64,000 nt of DNA from Amycolatopsis sp. NBC_01480 (GCF_036227205.1 NZ_CP109442.1:8990001-9054000); one strand, 5' to 3'. Counted from the first letter of the stretch, positions 17,447-26,110 are shown. Program-made: numbers and translations. Notes: generated from the letters alone by a model not told the origin.

Positions 17447-19255
17447 ATGCGTACCAGCAGGAACTTCAGAGCCGCGGTGTCGATCGGCCTGGTCGCCGGT
17501 CTTGCCCTGGTCTCGGCCGCGGCGCCGGGGTCGGCGCAGCCCGCGCGGCCGCTGCCCGCCAAGCAGCCGGTCGCCGAGGGGTCGGGCGGCGCGGTCGTGT
17601 CCGACACCGCCGAGTCGACGCAGGCCGGCATCGACGTCCTGCGCCGGGGCGGCACTGCCGCGGACGCCGCCGTCGCGGTGGCGTCCACGCTCGGCGTCAC
17701 CGATCCGTACGTGGCCGGGCTGGGCGGTGGCGGCTACTTCGTCTACTACGACGCCAAGACGAAGAAGATCTCCACCATCGACGGCCGTGAGGCCACTCCC
17801 GCCGCCGACAGCCCGACGATGTTCATCGACCCGGCCACCGGCAAGCCGTACGCCTTCGAGACCGCCGTGGAGAGCGGCCGCTCGGTCGGCGTGCCCGGCA
17901 TGCTCGCGACCTGGGAGCGCGCCCTGCAGCGGTGGGGCCGGTTCAGCCTCGCCGACAACCTGCGCCCCGCCGAGGAGGTCGCCGACCGCGGCTTCGTGGT
18001 CAACCCCGCCTTCGCCCAGCAGACGCAGCAGAACGCGCAGAAGCTCGGGCACTTCAGCTCCAGCGCGCAGCTGTTCCTGCCCGGTGGCAAGGCCCCGGCG
18101 GTCGGCTCCGTGATGCGCAACCCCGACCTCGCCGCCACCTACCGGCAGATCGCCCGCCAGGGCACCGGCGCGTTCTACGGCGGCTCGATCGGCCGTGACG
18201 TGGTGGGCACCGCGCAGAACCCGCCGCTGGCGCCGAACGCCCCGATCCAGAAGATCACCGGGCCGATGCAGCTGTCGGACCTCAAGGCGTACCAAGCGCT
18301 CGACGGGACGCCGACGCACATCAACTACCGCGGTTACGACGTCTACAGCATGGCGCCGTCGTCCAGCGGCGGCATCACCGTCGGGGAGTCGCTCAACATC
18401 CTCGGCAACTACGACCTCGCGCACATGGACCGGGTCCAGGCCCTGCACCACTACCTGGAGTCCAGCCGGCTCGCCTTCGCCGACCGTAACCGCTACATCG
18501 GCGACGCGCGTTACGTGAACGTTCCGCAGCAGCAGTTGCTCTCGAAGTCCTTCGCGGCGACCCGGGCCTGCCAGATCGACCCGGCCAAGGCGGGCAAGAG
18601 CCCCGTCGCCCCCGGTGACCCGTACTCGACGACCGGTGGCTGCAAGACCGTGCCCGCCGCGTCATCGGACAGCAACGAGCAGCACACCAACCACTTCGTG
18701 GTGTCCGACCGCTGGGGCAACGTCGTGTCGTACACGAACACGATCGAGCAGTCGGCCGGCAGCGGCATCACCGTGCCGGGCCGCGGGTTCCTGCTCAACA
18801 ACGAGCTGACCGACTTCAACTTCGCCCCGACGCAGGGCACCGCGCCCGACCCCAACCTGCCCGCGGGCGGGAAGCGGCCGCGCTCGAGCATGTCGCCCAC
18901 GATCGTGCTGCAGGACGGGAAGCCGTTCCTGGCCGTCGGCTCGCCGGGTGGCGCGACCATCATCACCACGGTGCTGCAGGTGCTGGTCAACCGGCTCGAC
19001 CTCGGCATGACCCTGCCGCAGGCGATCGCCGCGCCCCGCGCCTCCCAGCGCAACGCCGCGACCAGCGACGCCGAACCGGCGTTCATCGCCCAATCCACGA
19101 CGGCGGGGCTGCAGGCCCTCGGCCAGAGCTTCACCGACGTCGGCAGCATCGGCGTCGCGGCCGGCCTGGAATTCCTGCCCCACGGCCGGATCCTCGCGGC
19201 AGGCGAGCCCTCCCGCCGCGGCGGCACGGCAGCGGCGGTGGTCTCCCGGCACTGA
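17447..19255 (+). CDS. ggt: Secreted gamma-glutamyltransferase
   Basis: This 602-residue member of the N-terminal nucleophile hydrolases transfers or hydrolyses the gamma-glutamyl group of glutathione and related peptides outside the membrane. I chose ATG 17447 because GGGAAGGG at 17433-17440 is well spaced from it and too close to ATG 17441. A signal peptide ends near GSAQPA. The proenzyme cuts itself before Thr414 in HTNHFVV, giving a large subunit (GGNA-like GGTAADAAVAVASTLGVTDPYVAGLGGGGY near the N-terminus) and a small one with SSMSPTIV and GSPGGATI oxyanion motifs. Length and motifs are complete. It appears to be monocistronic. Confidence 0.94.
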   Translation: MRTSRNFRAAVSIGLVAGLALVSAAAPGSAQPARPLPAKQPVAEGSGGAVVSDTAESTQAGIDVLRRGGTAADAAVAVASTLGVTDPYVAGLGGGGYFVYYDAKTKKISTIDGREATPAADSPTMFIDPATGKPYAFETAVESGRSVGVPGMLATWERALQRWGRFSLADNLRPAEEVADRGFVVNPAFAQQTQQNAQKLGHFSSSAQLFLPGGKAPAVGSVMRNPDLAATYRQIARQGTGAFYGGSIGRDVVGTAQNPPLAPNAPIQKITGPMQLSDLKAYQALDGTPTHINYRGYDVYSMAPSSSGGITVGESLNILGNYDLAHMDRVQALHHYLESSRLAFADRNRYIGDARYVNVPQQQLLSKSFAATRACQIDPAKAGKSPVAPGDPYSTTGGCKTVPAASSDSNEQHTNHFVVSDRWGNVVSYTNTIEQSAGSGITVPGRGFLLNNELTDFNFAPTQGTAPDPNLPAGGKRPRSSMSPTIVLQDGKPFLAVGSPGGATIITTVLQVLVNRLDLGMTLPQAIAAPRASQRNAATSDAEPAFIAQSTTAGLQALGQSFTDVGSIGVAAGLEFLPHGRILAAGEPSRRGGTAAAVVSRH

Positions 19256-19585
19256 CCCTGACCCGCTGACCCGCACTCCGATCGGACCCGCAACCCGGGC
19301 CGACCCAGCGGGCAGCCGGTCGGCCCGACATCCGGGCCGACCCTCGGACCCGCCGTCCGGCCCGCTTCCCCGACCGGGCCGGACGGCGCCCCGGCCCTGT
19401 CCGCCCGCGTGCCTCACCGGCCGCGGGCGGGCGGGGCCTTCCACATTCCGGCTCCGCCTGATCCGGCGTTCGCCCGGTCCGCCTTGTCCATTCGGCCGTC
19501 CCGGCCCGCGCCTCCCCCGCCGACCTGCGGGCAGATCCACAGCACCGCGGGAATAACCCGCCGCCGCGCGGTGATTGCACTGTGC
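19256..19585. other. Intergenic GC-rich stretch
   Basis: No gene is visible. The first half is low-complexity (GGGCCGACC and CCGGCCCG variants repeat and can form stems), which may end ggt transcription. The last 60 bases should contain the promoter of the quinone reductase gene. Confidence 0.45.
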
Positions 19586-20623
19586 ATGAGAGCTGTCACT
19601 TACCGCAGTCCCGGTGGTCCCGAGGTGCTTTCCCTGTCCACTCGCGAGGCTGCCGAGCCCGGGGCCGGCGAGGTGCGGGTCCGCATCGTGGTGTCCGCGG
19701 TGAACCCGACCGACTGGAAGCAGCGCCAGGGCGGGGGTGTCGTCGCCGCGGGCGAATCCGGGGAGACGGTGCCCAATCAGGACGGTGCGGGGGTCGTCGA
19801 CGCGATCGGGACCGGGGTGACCGGCATCGAGGTGGGCGACCGCGTCTGGGTGATCCTCGCGGCCGCTTACGGGCCGGCGTCCGGCACCGCGCAGGAGTAC
19901 ACCGTGCTGCCCGCCGACCACGTCCTGCCCCTGCCCGACGGCGTCGGGTTCGACGAGGGTGCCAGCTTCGCCATTCCGGGCCTCACCGCGCACCGCGCCC
20001 TGACCGTCGCCGAAGGCGGGCCGGACCGGCTCTCCCCGGGCGCGCTCGAAGGCACCACGGTCCTGGTCGCCGGGGGCGCCGGCGCGGTCGGGAACTCCGC
20101 CATCCAGCTGGCGCGCTGGGCCGGGGCGACGGTGATCACGACCGTCAGCACCGAGGCGAAGGCCGCGCTCGCGAAGGCGGCCGGCGCCCACCACGTCCTG
20201 CGCTACACCGAGCCCGGCCTCGAGGACACGATCAAGCAGCTCGCGCCCGACGGCGTGGATCTGATCGTCGAGGTCGCCGCGGGTGTGAACGCCGAGCTGG
20301 ACTCACGGGTGCTGCGGCCCCAGGGCACCGTCGCGATCTATGGCGACGACGGCGGGAACGGCACGGTCGGCCTGTCGTTCCGGGCCAGCGCGTGGGTCAA
20401 CGCGCGCTACCAGTTCGTCATCCTCTACACCCTCGGGATCGGCGAGCTCCGCGCCGGCGCCGAGTCGATCTCGGCCGCCATGGCCGGCGGAGCCCTCGCC
20501 ATCGGCGAGAAGACCGGGCTGCCGATCCACCGATTCCCCTTGGCGGACACCGCATCCGCGCACGCGGCGTCGGAGAACGGGGCCGTCGGCAAGGTCCTGA
20601 TCGACGTCACCCCCGCGGGCTGA
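19586..20623 (+). CDS. NADPH:quinone reductase / MDR family oxidoreductase
   Basis: The 345-residue protein starts MRAVTYRSPGGPEVL. A GroES-like N-terminal half (NPTDWKQRQ, PNQDGAGVVDAIGTGV) and a Rossmann half with the GGAGAVGNSAIQLAR nucleotide motif (about residues 161-175) identify a zinc-independent quinone oxidoreductase of the medium-chain dehydrogenase superfamily. No zinc-binding cysteine set is present. The enzyme would reduce quinones or enones with NADPH in the cytosol. The ATG has no clear ribosome site, so the transcript may be leaderless, or a GTG 15 bases upstream could be used. It stands alone and ends in a terminator. Confidence 0.9.
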   Translation: MRAVTYRSPGGPEVLSLSTREAAEPGAGEVRVRIVVSAVNPTDWKQRQGGGVVAAGESGETVPNQDGAGVVDAIGTGVTGIEVGDRVWVILAAAYGPASGTAQEYTVLPADHVLPLPDGVGFDEGASFAIPGLTAHRALTVAEGGPDRLSPGALEGTTVLVAGGAGAVGNSAIQLARWAGATVITTVSTEAKAALAKAAGAHHVLRYTEPGLEDTIKQLAPDGVDLIVEVAAGVNAELDSRVLRPQGTVAIYGDDGGNGTVGLSFRASAWVNARYQFVILYTLGIGELRAGAESISAAMAGGALAIGEKTGLPIHRFPLADTASAHAASENGAVGKVLIDVTPAG

Positions 20624-20626
20624 GCC

Positions 20627-20661
20627 CCGGGTGGCCGGTACGAGGGGTGCCGGCCACCCGG
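20627..20661 (+). terminator. Terminator of the quinone reductase gene
   Basis: Perfect arms CCGGGTGGCCGG and CCGGCCACCCGG, 11 bases apart, starting 4 bases after the stop codon. Confidence 0.75.
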
Positions 20662-20690
20662 AACCCGGCGCGGTGGCGGGGGCAGCAGAA

Positions 20691-20727
20691 AGGCCGCCTC
20701 CCCGGAGCGGATCCGGGAAGGCGGCCT
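20691..20727 (-). terminator. Terminator of the GH55-like gene
   Basis: AGGCCGCCT and AGGCGGCCT arms flank an inner CCCGG/CCGGG stem. It lies 41 bases beyond the stop of the leftward GH55-like gene. Confidence 0.7.
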
Positions 20728-20767
20728 GGGTTCTGCGACGAAATCCGTCAGTGCATGACGGACGGGG

Positions 20768-22636
20768 TCACGGGTAGTTCGTGACGTTCACCGGCTTGGT
20801 GCCGTCCGGCGTGACGTCACCCGTGTCGTTGACGACGTGCGTGATCGTGCCCCGGTGGTTGAGCGAGACCGTGAGCAGGCTGTGCAGCTTCACCCCGGCG
20901 TTCTGCGGGACCTCGAACGCGTGGGCGCTGGCCACCGCGGGGTTGGTGTCGAAGAAGCAGTAACTGCCCAGGCCCCAGGCCTCGTGGGAGGTCACGTTGT
21001 CGCCCACCTTGTACGCCGCGTAGCCGGTGACCCCGGGCGCCGAATTCCACGAGCCCTGGTCGGGCACGTCGTAGGGCATCTCGTTCTGGAAGAAGATCGT
21101 CTTGCCGCCCTGGCCGTTCCAGATCACCTGGAACTTCTGGTAGTGCTCGACGAACAGCCCGGTCGCCTCGACGTTGTCGCCGTTGACCAGCACGCCGGTG
21201 TCGGCGGTGTTGGTGGTCCAGCCGACCGTGCCCGGGTTGCCGTGGTCGGCGCGCCAGGCCCAGACGTGGTCGATGATCGTGTTGTTGCTGTTGACCACCA
21301 GGCTGGTGGTCGCCTTGCCGGCGATCTGCCCGCCGACCCGGAAGAACACGTCCTGCAGCGTGGCCGGGTCCTTCGAGTGGTCCGCGGACCCGCCCTGGTA
21401 GCCCACGGTCAGCAGGGAGTTCGAGTTGGCCGTGCCCGCGTCGAACAGCAGGCCCTTGACCCGGACGCCGTCCACGTCGGCGACGTGCATCGCGTCCACG
21501 CCGTTGTCCGGCACCAGCGTCGGGTAGCCGACGCCGAGCACCACAGTGTCGGGCCGGGTCACGTTCAGCGTTTTGTCCAGGTGGTAGGTGCCCGGGGTGA
21601 AGAACAGGTTGCAGCCCGAGGAAAGCGCGTTGTTGATGGTGTCCGCGGTGTCGCCGGACTTGACCACGTAGAACTGGGTCATCGGCACCGAGTCACCCGG
21701 GGTGTCGCCGTTCGCCCAGCTCGGGCCGGAGGCGTTGGTGCGCAGCGCGGGGCGGAACACCTGGTAGTTACCGCTGCTGTCGACATAGAGGTACGGCACG
21801 TCGCGCGAGACCGGCGTGGTGTCGAGCGTCGTTTCCGGCGGGGTCGGGAAGGTGTTCGCCGGCGCGCCGCTGGTGCCGGAGAAGACCATGTTCCAGACGC
21901 CGCCGTCCCAACTGCCCAGCGCGGAATCCCGCGTGTACCACTGCTGCTGCGAGATCGACGCGGCCTGGCCGGAGACGCGGGTGTCGGCGAGGTAGCCGCC
22001 GCTGGCGTAGCCGTAACTCGCCGGGAAGAGCTGGAGCCCGCCCTTGATGTCCATCCGGCGGAACGGCGCGGCCTGCGAAACCGCCCACCGGTCGTTGCCG
22101 CTGGACGGGGTGACCGCCATGTTCTCGGCCGAGCGCCAGAAGTTCTGCAGCGCCGAGCCCTGGTCCGACGGGTTGAACGCGTCCACGGTGATGTCACCGT
22201 TGATCTGCACGTCGTCCGGGTTCTTGCCCAGGCCGGCGACCGAGGTGTAGTAGCCGACGTTGTCGTGCACACCGTAGGTGCCCGGCTTGAACAGGTGCGC
22301 CACGCGGCCCTCGGAGAACTGCGCGGTCTGCGTGTCCTTCTGCGCGTCGAAGTCCTTGTCGAGCTGCGCCTGGATGGTCGCGGCGGGCATGCTCGGGTCG
22401 AACACGTGCACGTTCGGGCCGAAATCCGGCTGCGCGGGCTGACCGGTGCAGTCCGCCTGCGTACCGTTCCCCGCCAGAGGCCGGTCGGCCTCGGCCGCGG
22501 CGCCCGGGATGCCGAGTCCCGCCGCGGCCAGCAACGCCGCAGCGGTCAGGGCGACCGCGGCGACCGGGCCACGGCGGCCGCGCAGCAGCCGTCCCGGTAG
22601 CCGTCCTCGTTGTGACTGTCCAAAGGTCCGGTCCAC
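20768..22636 (-). CDS. Secreted GH55-like beta-helix enzyme (probable exo-beta-1,3-glucanase)
   Basis: The 622-residue protein starts at GTG 22636 with GGAGGTG seven bases upstream; an ATG further upstream lies in the operator and has no such site. The signal peptide (VAAVALTAAALLAAAGL) ends near AAAEA. The body has two pectate-lyase-like beta-helix halves: HLFKPGTYGVHDNVGYYTSVAGLG near the N-terminus and DTINNALSSGCNLFFTPGTYHLDKTLNV in the second half. The LFVEHYQKFQVIWNG stretch places Glu497 where GH55 laminarinases keep their catalytic acid. Database labels of adenylyl cyclase or factor 5/8 for this family are misleading. Substrate is probably laminarin-like beta-1,3-glucan. Confidence 0.78.
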   Translation of the reverse strand: MDRTFGQSQRGRLPGRLLRGRRGPVAAVALTAAALLAAAGLGIPGAAAEADRPLAGNGTQADCTGQPAQPDFGPNVHVFDPSMPAATIQAQLDKDFDAQKDTQTAQFSEGRVAHLFKPGTYGVHDNVGYYTSVAGLGKNPDDVQINGDITVDAFNPSDQGSALQNFWRSAENMAVTPSSGNDRWAVSQAAPFRRMDIKGGLQLFPASYGYASGGYLADTRVSGQAASISQQQWYTRDSALGSWDGGVWNMVFSGTSGAPANTFPTPPETTLDTTPVSRDVPYLYVDSSGNYQVFRPALRTNASGPSWANGDTPGDSVPMTQFYVVKSGDTADTINNALSSGCNLFFTPGTYHLDKTLNVTRPDTVVLGVGYPTLVPDNGVDAMHVADVDGVRVKGLLFDAGTANSNSLLTVGYQGGSADHSKDPATLQDVFFRVGGQIAGKATTSLVVNSNNTIIDHVWAWRADHGNPGTVGWTTNTADTGVLVNGDNVEATGLFVEHYQKFQVIWNGQGGKTIFFQNEMPYDVPDQGSWNSAPGVTGYAAYKVGDNVTSHEAWGLGSYCFFDTNPAVASAHAFEVPQNAGVKLHSLLTVSLNHRGTITHVVNDTGDVTPDGTKPVNVTNYP

Positions 22637-22676
22637 GCCGTGACACCTCCGCCGTTGGGGATTCACCGACCATATA

Positions 22677-22697
22677 TTTGTTGTTCGCGACAACAAA
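22677..22697. promoter_or_regulatory. Operator upstream of the GH55-like gene
   Basis: TTTGTTGT-TCGCG-ACAACAAA has perfect 8-base arms around a 5-base centre. It lies 41-61 bases before the GTG start in an AT-rich patch, a place suited to a repressor or activator. The regulator is unknown. Confidence 0.65.
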
Positions 22698-22870
22698 GTA
22701 GCTTCCGGGGAGGAATCCGGCAGTCACGGTTGGGTAACATTTGTCTGGACCAATGATCGAGAACGGGCTCGGCGGTGTTTGCCGTGGCCACGGCCGTACC
22801 AGCCGCGCGGAGATCACGTTCACCCGGCCCGGCGGGAATAGTGACTGTCCGCGTCGGGTTGACTTCGGGC

Positions 22871-23305
22871 ATGGCCGATGAGAAAGCGGAGCTCAGCCCC
22901 ACGGGCTGGGTTCAGGACCAGACGAAGACCATCCTCGAGACCGGCACCACGGAGGGCCTGCAGGTGGCCGGCTCCCCGATCGTGCTGCTGACCCTGCGGG
23001 GCGCGAAGTCCGGCAAGCTGCGCTACACGCCGGTGATGCGCGTGGAGCACGAAGGCAGTTACGCCGTGGTCGCCTCCAAGGGCGGCGCGGACGAGCACCC
23101 GGTCTGGTACTACAACATCAAGGCGCACCCCGAGTTCCCGCTCCAGGACGGGACCGTGACCAAGGACTACGTGGCCCGCGAAGTCGAGGGCGAAGAGCGT
23201 GCCGCGTGGTGGGAGCGCTCGGTCGCGGCCTATCCCCCGTACGCCGATTACCAGAAGAAGACCGATCGTCAGATCCCGGTCTTCGTGCTCGAGCCCAAGG
23301 CCTGA
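22871..23305 (+). CDS. Deazaflavin (F420)-dependent nitroreductase family protein
   Basis: The 144-residue protein begins [13 protein letters not shown]. The [20 protein letters not shown] motif (about residues 39-58) and [18 protein letters not shown] (about 68-85) are hallmarks of the Ddn/DUF385 family, which binds coenzyme F420 and reduces quinones or nitro compounds. The length is normal for the family. It is divergent from the GH55-like gene across the 22677 operator and ends in a terminator at 23316. The physiological substrate cannot be told. Confidence 0.9.
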   Translation: MADEKAELSPTGWVQDQTKTILETGTTEGLQVAGSPIVLLTLRGAKSGKLRYTPVMRVEHEGSYAVVASKGGADEHPVWYYNIKAHPEFPLQDGTVTKDYVAREVEGEERAAWWERSVAAYPPYADYQKKTDRQIPVFVLEPKA

Positions 23306-23315
23306 TCCACGGTTG

Positions 23316-23351
23316 GCGCCCCGCGGTCCCTTTCACGGGGCCGCGGGGCGC
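23316..23351 (+). terminator. Rho-independent terminator of the F420 reductase gene
   Basis: Arms GCGCCCCGCGG and CCGCGGGGCGC with a 14-base loop, followed by TTTGCTTTTT. Confidence 0.85.
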
Positions 23352-23430
23352 TTTGCTTTTTCGGCTGGGTTTCTGGGCCAGGGCGTGTCTGGCAAAGGTT
23401 GTGGGTCGCTGTGCGGCGGGCCGGCTCGGT

Positions 23431-23483
23431 GTAGCGGATGACGCTTCCCCTGCACTCAGTGCAGGGAAAGCGTCATCCGCTAC
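23431..23483 (-). terminator. Long hairpin behind the SRPBCC gene
   Basis: Arms of 26 bases (23431-23456, 23458-23483) match with one mismatch around a single base. The core reads TGCACTCAGTGCA. It lies 38-90 bases past the stop of the leftward SRPBCC gene. It differs in sequence from the other hairpin families, so it may be another repeat class or a strong terminator. Confidence 0.7.
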
Positions 23484-23520
23484 CGGCGGCAGCCGCGAGA
23501 CCGGCTTTCTCAGACACGCG

Positions 23521-24393
23521 CTAGTCGACGGTCAGCAGGCCGTCGGGAATCCCGTCGAGGCCGACCTCGACCCACCTCGTCCGCCAGTTCTCGACCTCGT
23601 GGAAGCGGCGCAGTTCGGCCAGGCCGGCGAGCGCGCCGAGCCAGCCGTCGTACGGCGGCCGGGCCTCGTCGAATCCACTGTGGACGAACGTCAGCCGGGT
23701 GCGCCCCGCCGAGTCGTCCAGCTCCCAGGACTGGACCATCTCGCCCCAGTCGACCGTCATCGAACGGCCCGGCTGGAGGTCGACGATGTGCGCTGGGGTG
23801 TTGTTCGCCTCGAACCCGCCCATCGCCCAGCGGCCGCCCGGGCGCAGCTCGGCCTCGACCTTCGCGCCGAACCACCGCGAGAACTGCTCCGGCTCGGTCA
23901 GCGACTCGTAGACCGCGAGCCGATCGGCGTTGATCACGATCTCGTCGCGCAGCACCGAGCTGGTGAAGTCGCACAGCGCGACCGGCTCCCGCCCTTCGGC
24001 GTGGTCAGCCAGGTTGACCAGGGCCAGCGCCCAGTAGGTGTGCATCAGGCTGCGGTCGCCGGGGGTGCTCAGCGCTTCGGGCCAGCCGATCACCTCGGTC
24101 TGGGTGAGCGTCAGGAGAGTGGACCCGGCCGGCTCGGCGGTCAGTCCGATGTCGACGGTGGTGGTGACGCCGTCGAGGTCCCACTCGAAGCGCAGCGAGC
24201 TTTCATCGACGTGCAGCAGTTTTTGGTGTGGCGCCTCGCCGTTCGGGGTGAAGCGGCCCCAGAACCGGAACTGGCCGGAGTCGGCCTCGGCGTGCTCGGC
24301 GAGCCAGACCCGCAGCGCCGCCGGGTCGGTGAGCGCGCGGTGCACCTCGGTGGGCGGGGCGGCGATCCGGATGCTCTTCTTCAACGTGGCCAT
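23521..24393 (-). CDS. Double SRPBCC (AHSA1/START-like) domain protein
   Basis: The 290-residue protein has two AHSA1-type SRPBCC units. The first (about 1-140) opens KKSIRIAAPPTEVHRALTDP, the second (about 145-290) has INADRLAVYESLTEPEQFSRWFG. Each forms a hydrophobic cavity for a small ligand; the ligand is not known. Its start overlaps the stop of the ArsR-like regulator by one base (TGATG), so the pair is translationally coupled. ArsR-SRPBCC pairs are common in actinobacteria and probably sense and bind the same class of compound. Confidence 0.88.
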   Translation of the reverse strand: MATLKKSIRIAAPPTEVHRALTDPAALRVWLAEHAEADSGQFRFWGRFTPNGEAPHQKLLHVDESSLRFEWDLDGVTTTVDIGLTAEPAGSTLLTLTQTEVIGWPEALSTPGDRSLMHTYWALALVNLADHAEGREPVALCDFTSSVLRDEIVINADRLAVYESLTEPEQFSRWFGAKVEAELRPGGRWAMGGFEANNTPAHIVDLQPGRSMTVDWGEMVQSWELDDSAGRTRLTFVHSGFDEARPPYDGWLGALAGLAELRRFHEVENWRTRWVEVGLDGIPDGLLTVD

Positions 24394-25010
24394 CAGTCTT
24401 CTCCCGGTGAGCTTGAGTCGTCCTCGTTGTGGGGGCGGTCGGGGTAGCAGGCGACGGCGAGTTTGAACGCGTCGCCTTCGGCACCGCCGTACTTGGTGAA
24501 GAGGTCCTGCAGAGCGGACTTGAGGTCGGCCATGAACTCGGGCCGCCGGTCCGGCCGCACCCGGATCGCGCCGGAGACCCCGAGCGACGGCAGGTCGGGC
24601 TCTTGCTTTTCCGGCTCGACGGCTCGCTGGGCCGCTTGTACGTGGAGCGCGGCGACGTCGGACTGGACCTCTTCCATCAGGTCGAGCAGGTAGCCGAGGC
24701 TGGCCTCGTCCCGGTGCTGACGCCGGCCGATCCGCCCGACCAGGCGGGGGGAAAGCCAGTAGGCCCGCGCGGTGGCCTGGTACACGCCCTCGTTGATCCC
24801 GCGCACCCGCCGCTCGTCGACCCGGGTGACCAGTCCCTGCTCGACGAGCCGTTTGACGTGGTAGTAGACGCGCTGCTGCGTCTGATCCAGCCGAGCGGCG
24901 ACCTCAGTACAGGACCGCGGCTCGGCCAGCTGCCGCAACACCTCGATGCGCTGCGGCTTGAGGAGCGTCTCGGCCTGCTCGACGCGCTCCAGGTAGAGGA
25001 GGTCTCTCAT
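24393..25010 (-). CDS. ArsR-like helix-turn-helix transcriptional regulator
   Basis: The 205-residue protein begins MRDLLYLERVEQAETLL. LKPQRIEVLRQLAEPRSCTEVAARLDQTQQRVYYHVKRLVEQGLV is a winged helix of the ArsR/HTH_20 type, with the recognition helix at QQRVYYHVKRL. The C-terminal 120 residues carry YWLSPRLVGR and a helical segment for dimerisation or sensing; no metal-binding cysteines are seen. An ATG four codons upstream (25022) is an alternative start inside the operator. There is no Shine-Dalgarno, so the message may be leaderless. It probably represses itself and the SRPBCC gene through the palindrome at 25021-25038. Confidence 0.85.
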   Translation of the reverse strand: MRDLLYLERVEQAETLLKPQRIEVLRQLAEPRSCTEVAARLDQTQQRVYYHVKRLVEQGLVTRVDERRVRGINEGVYQATARAYWLSPRLVGRIGRRQHRDEASLGYLLDLMEEVQSDVAALHVQAAQRAVEPEKQEPDLPSLGVSGAIRVRPDRRPEFMADLKSALQDLFTKYGGAEGDAFKLAVACYPDRPHNEDDSSSPGED

Positions 25011-25020
25011 CACAAAAATC

Positions 25021-25038
25021 ATCTTGTACGTACAAAAT
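25021..25038. promoter_or_regulatory. Operator at the ArsR-like gene start
   Basis: ATCTTGTACGTACAAAAT is an 18-base palindrome with one mismatch, 11 bases before the ATG at 25010. Its position fits autorepression. Confidence 0.65.
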
Positions 25039-25333
25039 CTTTTTGCCAATAGGCCGTGAGCGACTTGGGTCGGAGGTTGCTGCTGCGTCAGGACCGGCGA
25101 TCGGGCCACTGCCGGCGTGCCTTCGCAGCCTGCCCGGCTACGGCGTCCTGCCTGATCGGAGCCGCTGCCCACCCACCCCGGCACGGCTTCGTGGCCTGCC
25201 CGGCTTCGGCACCCGGCCGAGTCGAGCCTGCTGCCCACCACCCGGCACGGCCTCGTGACCTGCACAGCATCGGCGCTCGGCCTGGTGCTGTGACTCGGAC
25301 GGTCGGCGGGGTTTGGTCAGGGTGGTCCGCTCG

Positions 25334-25384
25334 CCGTCAAGGCCTCCTTACCCGCGTCCGACGCGGGTAAGGAGGCCTTGACGG
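25334..25384. repeat. Long perfect hairpin repeat, family A, copy 2
   Basis: The 24-base arms (25334-25357, 25361-25384) are identical to those at 9318-9368; only one loop base differs. It lies 49 bases beyond the stop of the small cysteine-rich gene, read leftwards. Confidence 0.85.
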
Positions 25385-25432
25385 ACTCTCCGGCTGGGGA
25401 CCTGAGCTAGCAGCCAACGTGCGCGGCGCGGC

Positions 25433-25753
25433 CTAGGCGGAGCCGAACCAGCCGCTGTAGTGGTTCGCGCGGCGGGGCCTCGGGGCCGGCGCCTGGCGGG
25501 GGATGCGTTTCGGCAGGCTGTGGCGCGGGATGACCAGGGTGTCCTGGTCGAGCCAGCGCGGGAAGCATTTCGCGCAGCGTTCGCAGCCGGGGCCGTCGGC
25601 GTCCAACGTGCACACGGCTCCGCAGGCGGCGATGCCGAACACCTTGCCGTCCACGCGCAGCTGGTCCGAGCCTCCGTAGACGTCGTGCAGCACACCGCAG
25701 TGCAATACCGCGCGCCACACGCCGCTTTCGAGCCGATCTCTTGTTCTCCCCAT
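25433..25753 (-). CDS. Small cysteine-rich protein of unknown function
   Basis: The 106-residue frame starts MGRTRDRLESGVWRAVLHCGVLHD with good codon bias throughout. Cysteines and histidines cluster: C19-G-V-L-H, then ACGAVC near 51-56, and PGCERCAKC near 66-74. This suggests one zinc site or iron-sulfur site. The C-terminal third is basic (Arg/Pro-rich). I recognise no named family. The ATG at 25753 has AGGGA close before it. An AT-rich palindrome lies 36-57 bases upstream at 25789-25810, which suggests a specifically regulated gene. A family A hairpin follows the stop. Confidence 0.6.
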   Translation of the reverse strand: MGRTRDRLESGVWRAVLHCGVLHDVYGGSDQLRVDGKVFGIAACGAVCTLDADGPGCERCAKCFPRWLDQDTLVIPRHSLPKRIPRQAPAPRPRRANHYSGWFGSA

Positions 25754-25788
25754 TTCCCTGCCCGTAATCAACGGCGCGACCTGACCCG

Positions 25789-25810
25789 GGCGATTATGGG
25801 AATAATCGCC
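25789..25810. promoter_or_regulatory. AT-rich operator or hairpin upstream of the cysteine-rich gene
   Basis: GGCGATTAT-GGGA-ATAATCGCC has perfect 9-base arms. Such an AT-rich palindrome is rare in this DNA and lies just before the gene starting at 25753. Confidence 0.6.
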
Positions 25811-26055
25811 GCGCCCGCGCGCTCCGGTTGTTGTCCGATAACCCCTGGTGAACGGCGGCCTAGCCCACTGGGGAAACTGTGGTTTCCCGAACTGGCCTGC
25901 GGAGATCATCGTTCACGCGGTTACCCCCTCGACGGTCGATACCGCCCCAGAATCACCCATCGGCCGGACGGTGGGTACCTCCTAATGGGGCTCTCTTCAC
26001 TGCTCGGCGCCATTTGTTCCGACGGCACGAAGCCGCGCCGTGAGACACAGCTATA

Positions 26056-26081
26056 CCCCGTTCACCGGCGGCTGAACGGGG
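26056..26081 (-). terminator. Terminator-like stem after the small broken ORF
   Basis: CCCCGTTCA and TGAACGGGG arms with an 8-base loop, 30 bases past the stop at 26111 in the leftward direction. Confidence 0.5.
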
Positions 26082-26110
26082 CATGGCCGCAATCGGCCAA
26101 ATGCCCGCAC

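Larger units (their letters stand above)
25011..25432. other. Intergenic stretch with degenerate repeats and hairpin
   Basis: Beyond the ArsR operator, about 25090-25300 holds two to three degenerate copies of a unit of about 55 bases (GCACGGC(C/T)TCGTG, CCTGCCCGGCT(A/T)CGGC). A family A hairpin follows at 25334-25384. No gene is convincing. Confidence 0.5.
25754..26110. other. Intergenic stretch upstream of the cysteine-rich gene
   Basis: No gene is visible. It contains the AT-rich palindrome at 25789-25810, a region of lower G+C (about 25855-26040) and a terminator-like stem at 26056-26081. Confidence 0.45.

Noticed and set aside
20768..22636. Adenylyl cyclase or coagulation factor function
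   Set aside because: Such labels are attached to homologues, but no cyclase or F5/8 motif is visible; beta-helix and GH55 catalytic context fit better.
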